Shown here one piece after another: positions 1 to 9,206 of a stretch of DNA of 64,000 nt. The stretch covers positions 1 through 64,000 of the forward strand of contig DUSN01000092.1 of the NCBI GenBank assembly GCA_012842605.1, in the 5' to 3' direction. The stretch is from Clostridiales bacterium. GTDB taxonomy: Bacteria; Bacillota; Clostridia; Caldicoprobacterales; DTU083. Below the pieces are notes generated by a model. The model did not search any database and was not told the DNA's origin. It saw only the letters and a list, made by a program, of their open reading frames with translations. Made by a program: the position numbers and the translations under genes. Within the stretch, counting starts at the first letter, position 1. Each line of letters opens with the position of its first letter.

Positions 1-234
1 AATCCCGTTGGGTGTTGAGTTTGTATTTGTGGTTATTTACTAATTCGACATTCAAACGGGATTTCCTTTTGGTTTGGTAAATTTTATGAAAAAGTTTTAA
101 GACTTTTTCAATGAGAACTAATTAGTCTGCACCTTTTATTATAACTCAGAGTAACAATTAATAAAAACAACATTTTTTTAATTATGATCGGGAGACTGCA
201 TTGGGCATAAATAATGCATCTTCGATCGAGCCTG
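1..234. other. Gene-free left edge with two inverted repeats
   Basis: No convincing coding region is visible. A 9-bp inverted repeat (AATCCCGTT at 1-9, AACGGGATT at 55-63) flanks a 45-nt AT-rich loop. A tighter hairpin follows, GAAAAAGT at 88-95 and ACTTTTTC at 102-109 around a 6-nt loop, which could act as a weak terminator in either direction. A third imperfect dyad lies at 186-227 just beyond the stop of the minus-strand gene. The gene to the left lies outside the window, so the role of the first repeat cannot be judged. Confidence 0.4.
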
Positions 235-1296
235 TTACTCTGCAGCATGCCTTTCCTTGCACATAGAAATATATGATGCTATTTTCTCCGGATTGTCCAG
301 TATTTCAATGCTGATATGGAAGGATTTTGTTTCTCCGGCATCAAGATACTTGATAATATTGTTTTCTTTAGCATATTTCAGCCCCCAGAATCCACAGACC
401 GATGGCTCAAGGCCTAATGCATAATCACCGGCTTTCATGCATTTCCATTGGCAAAAATAAGGTAAATCGTCAATATTAAAGTGAACGACAGCCGCAATGC
501 CAAGCTTAACGTTATGCAGCAGACCAAACTGCTGTCCAGCTCCGCCTGTATGAATATAGCATTGTTCTTCTCTTCCAATCTCGGGTTCCTCGATAAAGCT
601 GTACCTGGACAAGCCTTGATAAGCAGCTTTATCTCTTGCTGTTACTTTCTCGGTGCTGAAATAAACTCTGCAGCCTGCGTCAAGCAAAGGATAACCAAAA
701 TTAATGTGGTACAGATTCATCAGAGGCACAGGAGCAAAGTCACGGTTTTCAATAGTATCTGATATATGCAGGGTGTTGGTTTCAGTTTCCATAATAACCT
801 TTCTGTGCATTACTACATATTCATCAAATACACATGCTTCCTTAACTTCACCGCTTACCTGCAATAGTATTGCATCATCCTTGTAAAGCTCTTCCTTATT
901 TATATTTGTACATGGAGTATTTCCTATATTGCCGTGCAGTCCGTATTTTCTGTTGTCAATCTCGCAGGGTGCTCCGGAGTATGTAATGCCGCAGGTTGTA
1001 AGCAGGCCTCCGTTAAACTGCCTGAGAAAGCCTCGTGTACCGTCTTCTGCATAAAATAAAGGTGAACTTAAGCCGGCTTTGGTTACCAGTCCCATATTTA
1101 TTCCCTTATAAGATAAATAAGAGATATCAAGGCAGCGGTCAGGCAGCAATGTTGCCTCAAGTCCGAGGCCATTCTTCAGCTGTATAGCACGCATGCCCTT
1201 GGCTTTGCCTTCGTTGTAGGTAATATCCTGCATACCGTACAAGCCTGAAAGATCACCTGCATATTTTCTGAGATTCAGCAGTTCAGCTTTTTTCAT
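235..1296 (-). CDS. DUF4432 / aldose 1-epimerase family protein
   Basis: A 353-residue cytoplasmic protein with no signal peptide or membrane segment. The sequence resembles DUF4432, a galactose-mutarotase-like beta-sandwich family. Typical elements are the early LLPDRCLDI segment, the HGNIGN segment near residue 120 and the late LEPSVCGFWG segment. Family members are thought to bind or epimerise sugars and often sit near carbohydrate genes; the substrate cannot be read here. The ATG follows a clear GGAGG on the minus strand with about 9 nt spacing. The gene stands alone, divergent from the SIMPL lipoprotein gene. Family is fairly sure, reaction is not. Confidence 0.8.
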   Translation of the reverse strand: MKKAELLNLRKYAGDLSGLYGMQDITYNEGKAKGMRAIQLKNGLGLEATLLPDRCLDISYLSYKGINMGLVTKAGLSSPLFYAEDGTRGFLRQFNGGLLTTCGITYSGAPCEIDNRKYGLHGNIGNTPCTNINKEELYKDDAILLQVSGEVKEACVFDEYVVMHRKVIMETETNTLHISDTIENRDFAPVPLMNLYHINFGYPLLDAGCRVYFSTEKVTARDKAAYQGLSRYSFIEEPEIGREEQCYIHTGGAGQQFGLLHNVKLGIAAVVHFNIDDLPYFCQWKCMKAGDYALGLEPSVCGFWGLKYAKENNIIKYLDAGETKSFHISIEILDNPEKIASYISMCKERHAAE

Positions 1297-1521
1297 ATTT
1301 TAATACCTCCGGCTGATTTTTATATTCATCGAGCAATCTAAAGAAACAGCATTATTTCAACACAGGCGTTACCATAAAAACCTAAACCATGCCTGGTTTG
1401 ATTATAAGATATTTTGGCAGGAATTACAATGTTGCTCATACTTTTTAATATTTTGCAAAGTTTGCAGCACTAATGTCTCATAATATCAGTAACTTTTATC
1501 ATTTAGCATCGTCTAATTAGA

Positions 1522-1527
1522 TATAAT
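1522..1527 (+). promoter_or_regulatory. Possible -10 element for the SIMPL gene
   Basis: A perfect TATAAT lies 24 nt upstream of the chosen GTG start. No good -35 hexamer is seen at 17 nt, so this is only a partial promoter match. The intergenic stretch also holds a small dyad, AAACCA/TGGTTT at about 1384-1399. Confidence 0.35.
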
Positions 1528-1550
1528 AAGGCTTGAAGGGAGGAATGTCT

Positions 1551-2291
1551 GTGATTATTCAAAAAAAGGCCCTGATTGTATTAGCAGTGGTTCTTTCTCT
1601 GTCTTTAGGTTTTCTATCAGGATGCCTGATGAGCGGAACAGAAAGAGCAAAAGCGGCACCAAATGAAGACAGCAGCAGAAAAACAGTATCCGCTCAGGGT
1701 GAAGGTATTGTACTTGTTACGCCCGATATAGCTTATATAAACATAGGTGTTGAGACTTCAGACAAGGAAATGAGTGCAGCACAGTCAGACAACAAGAAAA
1801 GAATGAATGATATTATGGCAGAGCTGAGCAGATTCGGAATACCGGCGCAGGACATCCAGACAGTTAATTATAATGTTTATCCTGATTACCAATGGAGAAA
1901 TGATAAAAATGTTTTGGCAGGCTACAAGGTAATTAATACCGTAAGAGTAAAGATAAGAAATTTAGATGATGCAGGCAAAATTTTGGATGCTGTTGCCGCA
2001 AAAGGCGCCAATATCGTAAATGGAATACAGTTTACAGTTGAGGACACGAGCAAATTTTATGAAGAAGCACTTAGAATAGCAGTAAAAAATGCGGAAGATA
2101 AAGCAAAGGTTATGACAGGATATTTTGGAATTAAAGAACTAACCCCTGTTTCAATAACTGAAAGGCCGCAGGGTTATTATCCAATAGTGTATGATAATGA
2201 AAAGCTTAGGGCGGATACGGCTGAATCAACCCCTATAAATGCAGGCCGATTGGAGATCAGGGCATCTGTTGATGTGAGCTTTGAATACTAA
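1551..2291 (+). CDS. SIMPL domain (DUF541) lipoprotein
   Basis: About 246 residues. The N-terminus has a short charged stretch, a hydrophobic helix and the lipobox LSGC with Cys25, so a lipoprotein anchored outside the cytoplasmic membrane is expected. The rest matches the SIMPL/DUF541 fold: an opening VSAQGEG strand, the 'DIQTVNYNVYP' region and a closing IRASVDVSFEY strand. Members of the family are periplasmic or surface oligomers with poorly defined roles. I place the start at the GTG (1551) because GGGAGG at 1538-1543 is 7 nt away. Upstream in-frame TTG (1533) and ATG (1545) overlap or touch that site. A strong terminator follows. Confidence 0.85.
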   Translation: MIIQKKALIVLAVVLSLSLGFLSGCLMSGTERAKAAPNEDSSRKTVSAQGEGIVLVTPDIAYINIGVETSDKEMSAAQSDNKKRMNDIMAELSRFGIPAQDIQTVNYNVYPDYQWRNDKNVLAGYKVINTVRVKIRNLDDAGKILDAVAAKGANIVNGIQFTVEDTSKFYEEALRIAVKNAEDKAKVMTGYFGIKELTPVSITERPQGYYPIVYDNEKLRADTAESTPINAGRLEIRASVDVSFEY

Positions 2292-2383
2292 GAAAATTTT
2301 TCTTTACATTTGCTTAAAGGCAGCTGTTTCTGAATAAATGCCAAGTTATATACTGGCCTTGAAGCAGTTTTGTGCAAAAAAAA

Positions 2384-2427
2384 AAAGCTTCTGATCCGGC
2401 ATGAACACCGGATTTGAAGCTTTTTTT
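2384..2427 (+). terminator. Rho-independent terminator after the SIMPL gene
   Basis: Stem AAAGCTTC plus ATCCGG pairs with CCGGAT plus GAAGCTTT, and a run of seven T follows. The A-run on the left means it could also work on the minus strand. Confidence 0.85.
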
Positions 2428-2596
2428 GCTTTTCACATAATCATATAGAATTTTCAAATAGTTGTTGTTATATTACGAAAGTTATATTATAATCTAATGC
2501 ATAATATTTCACATAAATTTATTTTCATAATAGAACAGCTCAAACAACATATTCTTTTCAATGGGGAAATCTTATACTGTAGCAAGGAGGTAAAAA

Positions 2597-3963
2597 ATGA
2601 AGGAGAGAGAAAAATTTGCTTCCCGCTTAGGTTTCATCTTGATTTCTGCGGGTTGCTCAATCGGGTTAGGTGATGTCTGGCGTTTTCCATACATCACAGG
2701 GCAGTACGGCGGAGGTATTTTTGTACTTATTTAGTATTTATTTTCTTGCTGGGATTGCCTATTATTACTATGGAATTAGCAGTAGGGCGTGCCAGCCAGA
2801 AAAGCATTGCAGCTTCTTTCAATGTTCTTGAGAAGAAGGGGCAGAAATGGCACTGGATGGGTTATGCCGGTATCGCTGGAAACTACATTCTCATGATGTT
2901 CTACACAGCCATAGCAGGCTGGATGCTGGCTTATTTCTATAAGTTTCTGGTTGGACAGTTTGAAGGGCTGGATACTCAGCAGGTAGGTCAGGTATTTGAC
3001 AGTCTTATAGCAAACCCTGTTGAGATGATCATCTGGCTTGTTATCACAACGGTAGTTTGCTTTGGCATATGTTCATTGGGACTGCAGGAAGGTGTAGAGC
3101 GGGTCACTAAGGTCTTAATGGTAGGCCTGCTGGCCCTTATTATAATTCTTGCTGTTAAATCCATGACCCTTCCGAACGCCGGTGAAGGCCTGAGGTTCTA
3201 TTTGGTGCCTGACTTTATACGTATGAAGGAGCATGGTATTTGGGAGACAATATACGCTGCCATGAGCCAGGCATTTTTCACCTTGAGCTTAGGGATTGGT
3301 TCTATGGCGATATTCGGAAGTTACCTTGGAAAAGAACGCCGCCTGCTGGGTGAATCAATAAATATAGCGGTACTGGACACTTCAATTTCGATTATAGCAG
3401 GCTTAATTATATTCCCGGCATGCTTTGCCTTTAGTGTTGACCCTGGGCAGGGCCCAGGCCTGGTATTTGTAACCCTGCCCAATATATTTAATTCAATGAT
3501 TGGCGGCAGGATATGGGGTACTTTGTTCTTCTTGTTCATGATATTTGCAGCATATTCAACGGTAATTGCAGTATTTGAAAACCTGATTTCATTTGGAATG
3601 GATCTATGGGGCTGGAGCAGGAAGAAAGCATCCCTGGTTAATACTTTTTTGATTATTATACTTTCAATTCCCTGCATTTTGGGCTTCAATGTTCTCAGCT
3701 GGATTCAGCCTTTGGGAGAAGGCACTATGATATTGGATCTTGAGGACTTTATACTCAGTTACAATCTGCTTCCCATAGGTTCACTGGTCTACCTGCTGTT
3801 CTGTGTTTCCCGATATGGCTGGGGATTCGAAAAATATTTGGATGAAGTGAACACAGGAGAAGGAATGAAAATGCCCCGTGTGCTTAGGGGATATCTAACC
3901 TGGGTATTGCCTGTAATCATCGTGATAGTGCTTATCCAGGGATATATTAATTTCTTTGGTTGA
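2597..3963 (+). pseudogene. Sodium-dependent transporter (NSS family), frameshifted
   Basis: The reading frame opens at ATG 2597, 6 nt after GGAGG, and encodes the classic NSS start (SAGCSIGLGDVWRFPY, then GGG), but hits TAG at 2732 after 45 codons. The rest of the family sequence continues in the -1 frame from about 2734 to 3963, beginning VFIFLLGLP and running through the remaining transmembrane helices. The combined length of about 450 residues fits bacterial neurotransmitter:sodium symporters, which take up amino acids or related solutes with Na+. Family comparison suggests one missing residue as well as the frame change, so a 4-nt loss from an ATTT ATTT tandem is a good explanation. A sequencing error or programmed -1 shift cannot be excluded. 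The downstream ORF could start weakly at TTG 2746, without a good ribosome binding site. Confidence 0.8.
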
Positions 3964-3989
3964 GAATATAATTAAAAGTAAATAGAAAA

Positions 3990-4034
3990 GCAGAAAGAAG
4001 ACATACATTAGTATAGTCTGCTTTCTGCTTTTTT
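3990..4034 (+). terminator. Rho-independent terminator after the NSS gene
   Basis: Stem GCAGAAAG-A-AGAC (3990-4002) pairs with GTCT-G-CTTTCTGC (4016-4028) with one internal mismatch, followed by six T. The A-run on the left side also permits use by transcripts from the minus-strand gene ending at 4074. Confidence 0.85.
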
Positions 4035-4073
4035 CCTTTTTGCAGTTGACCGTGTTCAGTTTATTGCAAGCCT

Positions 4074-4409
4074 TTATTGCAGGTTCAGGTACTTTATGAC
4101 TTCTCTTGCTTTATCAGCTACCTGAGAGTTAGTGTCATTAACCAGGCTCTTAACATGTTCCACTGCGTTTTTGCTGTTCAGCTTCTTCAATGATTCCATA
4201 GCAGCTATTTTTATTTCCGGGCTTCTGTCACGCAGGCAGGTTATTAAAAGGTTGAAAACCTGTTCATCATCCACATTGCCCATGGCTTTAACAGCAGCCA
4301 GGCGTATATTGGGCTTTCTTGACATGGCAGCCTTTATTAATTTAGCGCCTTTCCCCTTTTCTCCCCATTTTGCTATTTTCTCTTCCGATATACCAAACAT
4401 ACCAAACAT
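4074..4409 (-). CDS. Small HEAT-repeat protein
   Basis: A 111-residue cytoplasmic protein made almost wholly of paired helices. Three repeat units are visible: 'KPNIRLAAVKAMGNV', 'SPEIKIAAMESLKKL' and 'NSQVADKAREVIKYL', each about 31-34 residues apart, as in HEAT or PBS-lyase-type repeats. Such modules bind proteins or small cofactors; no partner can be named. The chosen ATG at 4409 lies 8 nt from AGGAG. An in-frame GTG pair just upstream overlaps that site and is less likely. It is monocistronic, divergent from the tRNA-synthetase-like gene. Confidence 0.7.
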   Translation of the reverse strand: MFGMFGISEEKIAKWGEKGKGAKLIKAAMSRKPNIRLAAVKAMGNVDDEQVFNLLITCLRDRSPEIKIAAMESLKKLNSKNAVEHVKSLVNDTNSQVADKAREVIKYLNLQ

Positions 4410-4620
4410 TAACACCACTCCTGTTATTTTATTGTATGCACCAAAGGGTATTATATCACTTTTTGCAGATAAATTGCAAAAAATGAATGTTTATTGAAAT
4501 GTCATCTGTAAGCAGTTGTTTCAAGGAGTATATTATTTACAAATCAAGCCAATTATGATAATATACCGCTTAATGAAGATCTTTCAAACAGCTTCTAATC
4601 CTGAAGGAGAGATAATACAT

Positions 4621-6612
4621 ATGACTTTAGATAAAGACTGCAGCAGACCGCGGTTTCCAAAGCGGGCCATAATTACGGGCGGAATGCCCTATGGCAATAA
4701 GGAGCTTCATTTTGGTCACATAGGCGGTGTTTTTGTACATGCAGATGCTTTTGCAAGGTTTCTAAGAGACAGAATCGGTGAAGAAAATGTAATTTTTATA
4801 TCCGGCACCGATTGCTATGGTTCCCCCATTTCCGAAAGCTATCGGCAACTGGTGGAGAAAGGTGTAATAGACTGCAGTATTGAAGAATTTGTTGAACGCA
4901 ATCATCGGCTGCAGAAAGAAGCTCTGCAAAAATACAATATAAGCCTGAACCTGTTTTCCGCGTCCGGACTGGGACGCGCCAAAGAAGTACACCGGCAGGT
5001 ATCGGAAGAGATCTTCAACCTGCTGTACGATAACGGCTATCTCAGCAAGATAACTACTTCCCAGTTTTATGATCCTGAGCTTGATATCTTTCTGAACGGG
5101 CGCCAGGTAGAGGGCCAGTGCCCGATTGAAGGCTGCCGTTCGGACAAGGGATATGCTGATGAATGTTCCCTTGGCCATCAATATATGCCTTCGGAATTGA
5201 TTAATCCCCGCAGTACCCTGACCGGAAAGAAGCCTGTACTTCGTGATGTTACCAATTGGTATTTCAATCTGGAAGCTTTCCGTGATCTGCTGCAGGAGTG
5301 GGTTGACTATCTTAAGCAAATCCCTAATACCCGTCCAATGCTCACAAATATTCTTCAGGAGTTTTTGAAGCCCCCTGTTATATATGTAAAGAAAGAATTT
5401 CAGGAGGAAGTAGAACGTATACAGGGCAGCCTGCCTGAGTTCAGTATAGAAGAAGAGGAAAATAAAACCTCCTTTGTCATGGTTTTTAATAGCCTGAATG
5501 ACAGGGAGAAAGCATGTACATTGCTGACTGAGAACAACATCCGCTATCGGACGGGAAAAACCCTGGTTCCGTTCCGGCTCACCGGCAATGTTGAATGGGG
5601 AGTTCCGGCCCCTGAGAAGGAAGGAGTCAAAGGCCTCACCTTCTGGGTATGGCCCGAATCCCTGTGGGCTCCCATATCTTTTACCAAGGTTTACCTGGAG
5701 CAGCAGGGCAAGGATGAGGATGCATGGAAAAAATGGTGGTGTACGCCGGATGCTCATGTATACCAGTTTATAGGTGAGGATAATATTTATTTTTATGGTT
5801 TGGCGGAAATGGCAATGTTTATGGCTACTCAGGGCAGCAATCCCACAATACATCCCGAAGAGGGTATGCTGCAGCTGCCCAGCCTGATTGCCAACAGTCA
5901 TATTCTGTTCCTGGATAAAAAAGCCAGCAGCAGCGGCAAAGTAAAGCCTCCCATGGCACTGGATCTGCTGGATTATTATACGGCTGAACAGCTGAGGGCA
6001 CATTTCCTTGGTCTTGGACTGGGAATGCGCAGTGTCAGTTTCCAGCCTAAACCGCTGAATCCCAAGGCAAATGAGAGGGACGGAGATCCCGCTCTTAAGG
6101 AAGGCAGCCTGCTTACCAATGTGCTGAATCGTTTGGCACGTTCCTGCTTCTATACAGCTCAGCAGTATTATGATGGGAAGGTTCCGGTAGGGAAAGTTAG
6201 TGAACAGGTATTGCAGGAAGCCAGGGAAACCGTGCTTGAGTATGAAAGGCTCATGTACAAGTATGAATTTCATAATATAATGAACCTGATGGATACTTAT
6301 ATCCGCAATGCCAACAAATATTGGGTAAGCGGAATGAAGGAAGTCAAGGATACAGGCAATATGGAGCTTCAGAAACAGATAGTGGTGGATGCATTCCACA
6401 TGCTGCGAACCTCCATTGTACTGATGCACCCAATTGCACCGGAAGGTACCGAGATGGTATGCGAATACCTGGGCTTTGGAAAAGAGTTCTGGGATTGGAA
6501 TCGAATCTTTGAAACGGTTTATGATTTTATGCCCAATCCCGAAGAACATGCTCTTAAATATTTAGAGCCACGGGTGGATTTCTTCAGGAAACATCCAAGC
6601 CAGCTGGGATAA
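4621..6612 (+). CDS. Divergent methionyl-tRNA synthetase-like class I enzyme
   Basis: A 663-residue protein with the class I synthetase architecture of MetRS. It has a HIGH-like site H30-F-G-H33, a metal knuckle with C167, C172, C182 and H186 (the last ligand His rather than Cys), a catalytic core with an insertion near residues 265-320, and a helical anticodon-binding-like C-terminus. The second signature normally reading KMSKS is K434-A-S-S-S438, so the Met and second Lys are both gone. There is no C-terminal tRNA-binding (EMAP-like) domain. Start ATG 4621 has GGAG about 11 nt upstream; the frame is open further upstream without a better site. The changed motifs make ordinary Met-tRNA charging doubtful; an accessory or altered-substrate role is possible. 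Confidence 0.75.
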   Translation: MTLDKDCSRPRFPKRAIITGGMPYGNKELHFGHIGGVFVHADAFARFLRDRIGEENVIFISGTDCYGSPISESYRQLVEKGVIDCSIEEFVERNHRLQKEALQKYNISLNLFSASGLGRAKEVHRQVSEEIFNLLYDNGYLSKITTSQFYDPELDIFLNGRQVEGQCPIEGCRSDKGYADECSLGHQYMPSELINPRSTLTGKKPVLRDVTNWYFNLEAFRDLLQEWVDYLKQIPNTRPMLTNILQEFLKPPVIYVKKEFQEEVERIQGSLPEFSIEEEENKTSFVMVFNSLNDREKACTLLTENNIRYRTGKTLVPFRLTGNVEWGVPAPEKEGVKGLTFWVWPESLWAPISFTKVYLEQQGKDEDAWKKWWCTPDAHVYQFIGEDNIYFYGLAEMAMFMATQGSNPTIHPEEGMLQLPSLIANSHILFLDKKASSSGKVKPPMALDLLDYYTAEQLRAHFLGLGLGMRSVSFQPKPLNPKANERDGDPALKEGSLLTNVLNRLARSCFYTAQQYYDGKVPVGKVSEQVLQEARETVLEYERLMYKYEFHNIMNLMDTYIRNANKYWVSGMKEVKDTGNMELQKQIVVDAFHMLRTSIVLMHPIAPEGTEMVCEYLGFGKEFWDWNRIFETVYDFMPNPEEHALKYLEPRVDFFRKHPSQLG

Positions 6613-6671
6613 TAATTATTCCCGGTCTTGAACGAAGGTCTGGGCAGAGAAGTAAAATTGAACTTAAGCAA

Positions 6672-6727
6672 GCGGGACAGGATCAGCCATTTTTTGAGAT
6701 TGGCTGCACTCCATGTCCCGCTTTTTT
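6672..6727 (+). terminator. Rho-independent terminator
   Basis: Outer stem GCGGGACA (6672-6679) pairs with TGTCCCGC (6714-6721), with an inner TCAGCCA/TGGCTG helix, followed by six T. It ends the synthetase-like transcript. Confidence 0.9.
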
Positions 6728-6793
6728 CTAATAGAAAAAATAATATATGGTTAGGATAACTACAAAAGAAATTAAAGGGAAGCGAGGTTTGTT

Positions 6794-8716
6794 ATGTCTG
6801 ACACAAAATCAAAAGATAAGGAATTTAAGCCATACATCCCGGCTGACAAGGTTTTGCCCGAGCTGACGGGAACTTCTCTTACCGTAGGCATTATCCTGGC
6901 AATAGTTTTTGGAGCTGCCAATGCATACCTTGGCCTTAAGGTAGGTATGACCATAAGTGCTTCCATACCGGCAGCAGTCATTTCCATGGGTATTATCCGC
7001 GGAATTATGAGAAGGGATTCCATACTGGAAAATAATATAGTACAGACTATCGGTTCTTCAGGAGAGTCCCTGGCGGCAGGTGCTATTTTCACATTGCCTG
7101 CACTATATATATGGACAGCTGAATGGAATATGGGCGCTCCTAACCTTATAACCATCACTTTAATCTCCTTATTCGGAGGCATTCTGGGCACATTGTTTAT
7201 GACTCCATTAAGAAGGGCACTGATTGTGGACGAGCATGAGACACTACCCTATCCGGAGGGTACAGCATGTGCTGAAGTGCTGCTTGCAGGTGAGCAGGGC
7301 GGAGAGAAGGCCAGGACAACCTTTCTTGGAGTAGCAGCAGGTGCGGTATATAAGTTTTTATGTGACGGGCTTAAGCTGTTCCCAAGTGAAGTAGAAACCA
7401 AAATTCCTGGCTTCAAAGGTGCAGCCATAGGTGCAGATATCCTGCCTGCACTATTAGGAGTGGGTTACATTATCGGTCCGAAAATATCGGCATACATGCT
7501 GTCCGGTGCGGTACTTGGATGGTTTGCCATCATTCCCCTTATATCATATATTGGCGGTGTAGGAGAGGTTACGCTTTACCCGGCTGATGTGCCCATCTCC
7601 CAGCTGGATCACTGGGGAATATGGGATTCCTATATCCGGTATATCGGAGCAGGGGCAGTGGCTTTTGGAGGAGTATTCAGTTTAATAAAGGCCATTCCTT
7701 TAATAATACGTACTTTCAGGGATGCCATCGGCAGCTACTCAGTCAGTGGTGCAGGCGGAAATAACCAGGTTCGAACTGACCGTGACATGTCCATGACGGT
7801 TTTGATTTTTAGCTGCTTAGCCATTATTCTGGCAATAGCCATACTTCCTGTCATACCTGTAGGATTTCTTGGTGCTGTTCTAATAGCTGTATTTGGCTTT
7901 TTCTTTGCAACGGTATCATCAAGGATAGTAGGTTTGGTAGGCAGTTCCTCAAACCCTGTATCCGGCATGACCATTGCAACACTTATCATCACTGCAATAC
8001 TGTTCAAGGCTGCCGGGAATGACGGACAGGCAGGAATGATCGGTGCTTTAAGCGTGGGAGCCGTTATATGCATAGTCACTGCCATGGCAGGAGATATCTC
8101 TCAGGACTTAAAGACCGGTTTTCTGGTAGGTGCAACACCAAAGCTGCAGCAATACGGTGAGATTATCGGAGCAGCAGTGTCTGCACTGGCCATTGGTGCG
8201 GTAATGACACTACTGAATAATGCATGGGGTTTTGGTTCAAGTGAGCTGCCGGCCCCGCAGGCTACCTTAATGCGGCTTGTAGTGGAAGGGGTTATGGGCG
8301 GCAATCTGCCCTGGGCTCTCGTATTTACCGGCGTTGGCATAGGTATTGCTATTGAGCTGCTTGGGCTTCCTGTGCTGCCCATTGCCATTGGCTTGTATCT
8401 GCCGCTGCACTTGAGCGTCACTGTAATGGCAGGCGGCCTGATACGCGGTATATTGGATAGAAAATATAGAAAATCCAATGAAGATGAAGAGATGAACTAT
8501 CGCATAGAATCCGGTGTATTGTTTTCATCGGGTTTAATAGCAGGAGAAGGACTGATTGGTATATTGCTCGCTCTATTTGCAGTTTGGGGAATTAATGTCA
8601 GTGTCGGTCTGGATATTGGACAGTTGGGAGGTTTAGTGGTATTTATACTGCTTGCATTTACCTTGCTTGGTCAGTCTTTATATAAAAAGAGGCAGGAAGG
8701 ACGGCACAGGTCATGA
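6794..8716 (+). CDS. OPT family oligopeptide/metal-chelate transporter
   Basis: A 640-residue integral membrane protein with about 15 hydrophobic segments, matching the oligopeptide transporter (OPT) superfamily. It has the N-terminal 'ELTGTSLTVGIILAIVFGAANAYLGLKVGMT'-type region, a 'PYPEGTACAEVL' motif near residue 150 and the 'SSNPVSGMT' motif near residue 390. Family members take up small peptides or metal chelates by proton coupling; the bacterial substrate is generally unknown. Start ATG follows AAGCGAGG. Its last four bases (ATGA) are shared with the start of the PqqD-like gene, so the two are translationally coupled. Confidence 0.9.
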   Translation: MSDTKSKDKEFKPYIPADKVLPELTGTSLTVGIILAIVFGAANAYLGLKVGMTISASIPAAVISMGIIRGIMRRDSILENNIVQTIGSSGESLAAGAIFTLPALYIWTAEWNMGAPNLITITLISLFGGILGTLFMTPLRRALIVDEHETLPYPEGTACAEVLLAGEQGGEKARTTFLGVAAGAVYKFLCDGLKLFPSEVETKIPGFKGAAIGADILPALLGVGYIIGPKISAYMLSGAVLGWFAIIPLISYIGGVGEVTLYPADVPISQLDHWGIWDSYIRYIGAGAVAFGGVFSLIKAIPLIIRTFRDAIGSYSVSGAGGNNQVRTDRDMSMTVLIFSCLAIILAIAILPVIPVGFLGAVLIAVFGFFFATVSSRIVGLVGSSSNPVSGMTIATLIITAILFKAAGNDGQAGMIGALSVGAVICIVTAMAGDISQDLKTGFLVGATPKLQQYGEIIGAAVSALAIGAVMTLLNNAWGFGSSELPAPQATLMRLVVEGVMGGNLPWALVFTGVGIGIAIELLGLPVLPIAIGLYLPLHLSVTVMAGGLIRGILDRKYRKSNEDEEMNYRIESGVLFSSGLIAGEGLIGILLALFAVWGINVSVGLDIGQLGGLVVFILLAFTLLGQSLYKKRQEGRHRS

Positions 8717-9075
8717 ATGACCGGGTGCTGCTTCTGATACCGAAAAAGAAACAAAGCAGATTTAGTGAAAATATATACAATGGCTGTGTAGAGATCATAG
8801 TGCCCAGGGATGGACTAATTGACCGCATGGTACGGTTATTTTACAAAACGCCTGAAGTTATGCATATTCATCTTGACGATCGGGGCAGTTTTGTCTGGCA
8901 GGCCATAGACGGCAGCCGTACCATACGGGATATCGGCACTATGGTGGAAGCCGAATTTGGCGAAAGAGCCGCTCCTTTGTATGAAAGGCTGATTATATTT
9001 TTATATACATTGAAAAAGAACGGTTTCATAACTCTAAGCCGCCCGGAATGCATCCCAGGCAAAAACACAGGATAA
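8713..9075 (+). CDS. PqqD-like small protein coupled to the OPT transporter
   Basis: A 120-residue soluble protein. The middle (residues about 52-100) reads like a PqqD winged-helix fold: 'HIHLDDRGSFVWQAIDGSRT' followed by helices ending 'LYTLKKNGFITL'. PqqD proteins usually bind a precursor peptide for a radical-SAM partner, but no radical-SAM gene or precursor is visible here. The gene overlaps the OPT stop by 4 nt, which suggests a role linked to the transporter, perhaps peptide recognition. That role is inference; the domain match is reasonable. Confidence 0.7.
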   Translation: MNDRVLLLIPKKKQSRFSENIYNGCVEIIVPRDGLIDRMVRLFYKTPEVMHIHLDDRGSFVWQAIDGSRTIRDIGTMVEAEFGERAAPLYERLIIFLYTLKKNGFITLSRPECIPGKNTG

Positions 9076-9125
9076 GGGTCTATAGATAATATGTGTATTC
9101 AAAAAGTATACTTCTTATAAATATG

Positions 9126-9155
9126 TGGACTATACTGAATGCTATCGTGTATAAT
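9126..9155 (+). promoter_or_regulatory. Probable sigma-A promoter of the Pit-DUF47 operon
   Basis: TGGACT at 9126-9131 and a perfect TATAAT at 9150-9155, separated by 18 nt. The coding start follows 51 nt later. No clear Pho box was recognised. Confidence 0.6.
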
Positions 9156-9206
9156 ATGTATGGCAAAATTTGACCTTTATTGATAAATATCGAATGGGGT
9201 GAATAA

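Noticed and set aside
1-63. CRISPR repeat or insertion-sequence end
   Set aside because: The inverted repeat occurs once, with no spacer periodicity and no transposase nearby.
4762-6549. 595-codon open frame on the minus strand
   Set aside because: It is antisense to the synthetase-like gene, has no ribosome binding site and resembles no protein; the sense frame carries clear motifs.
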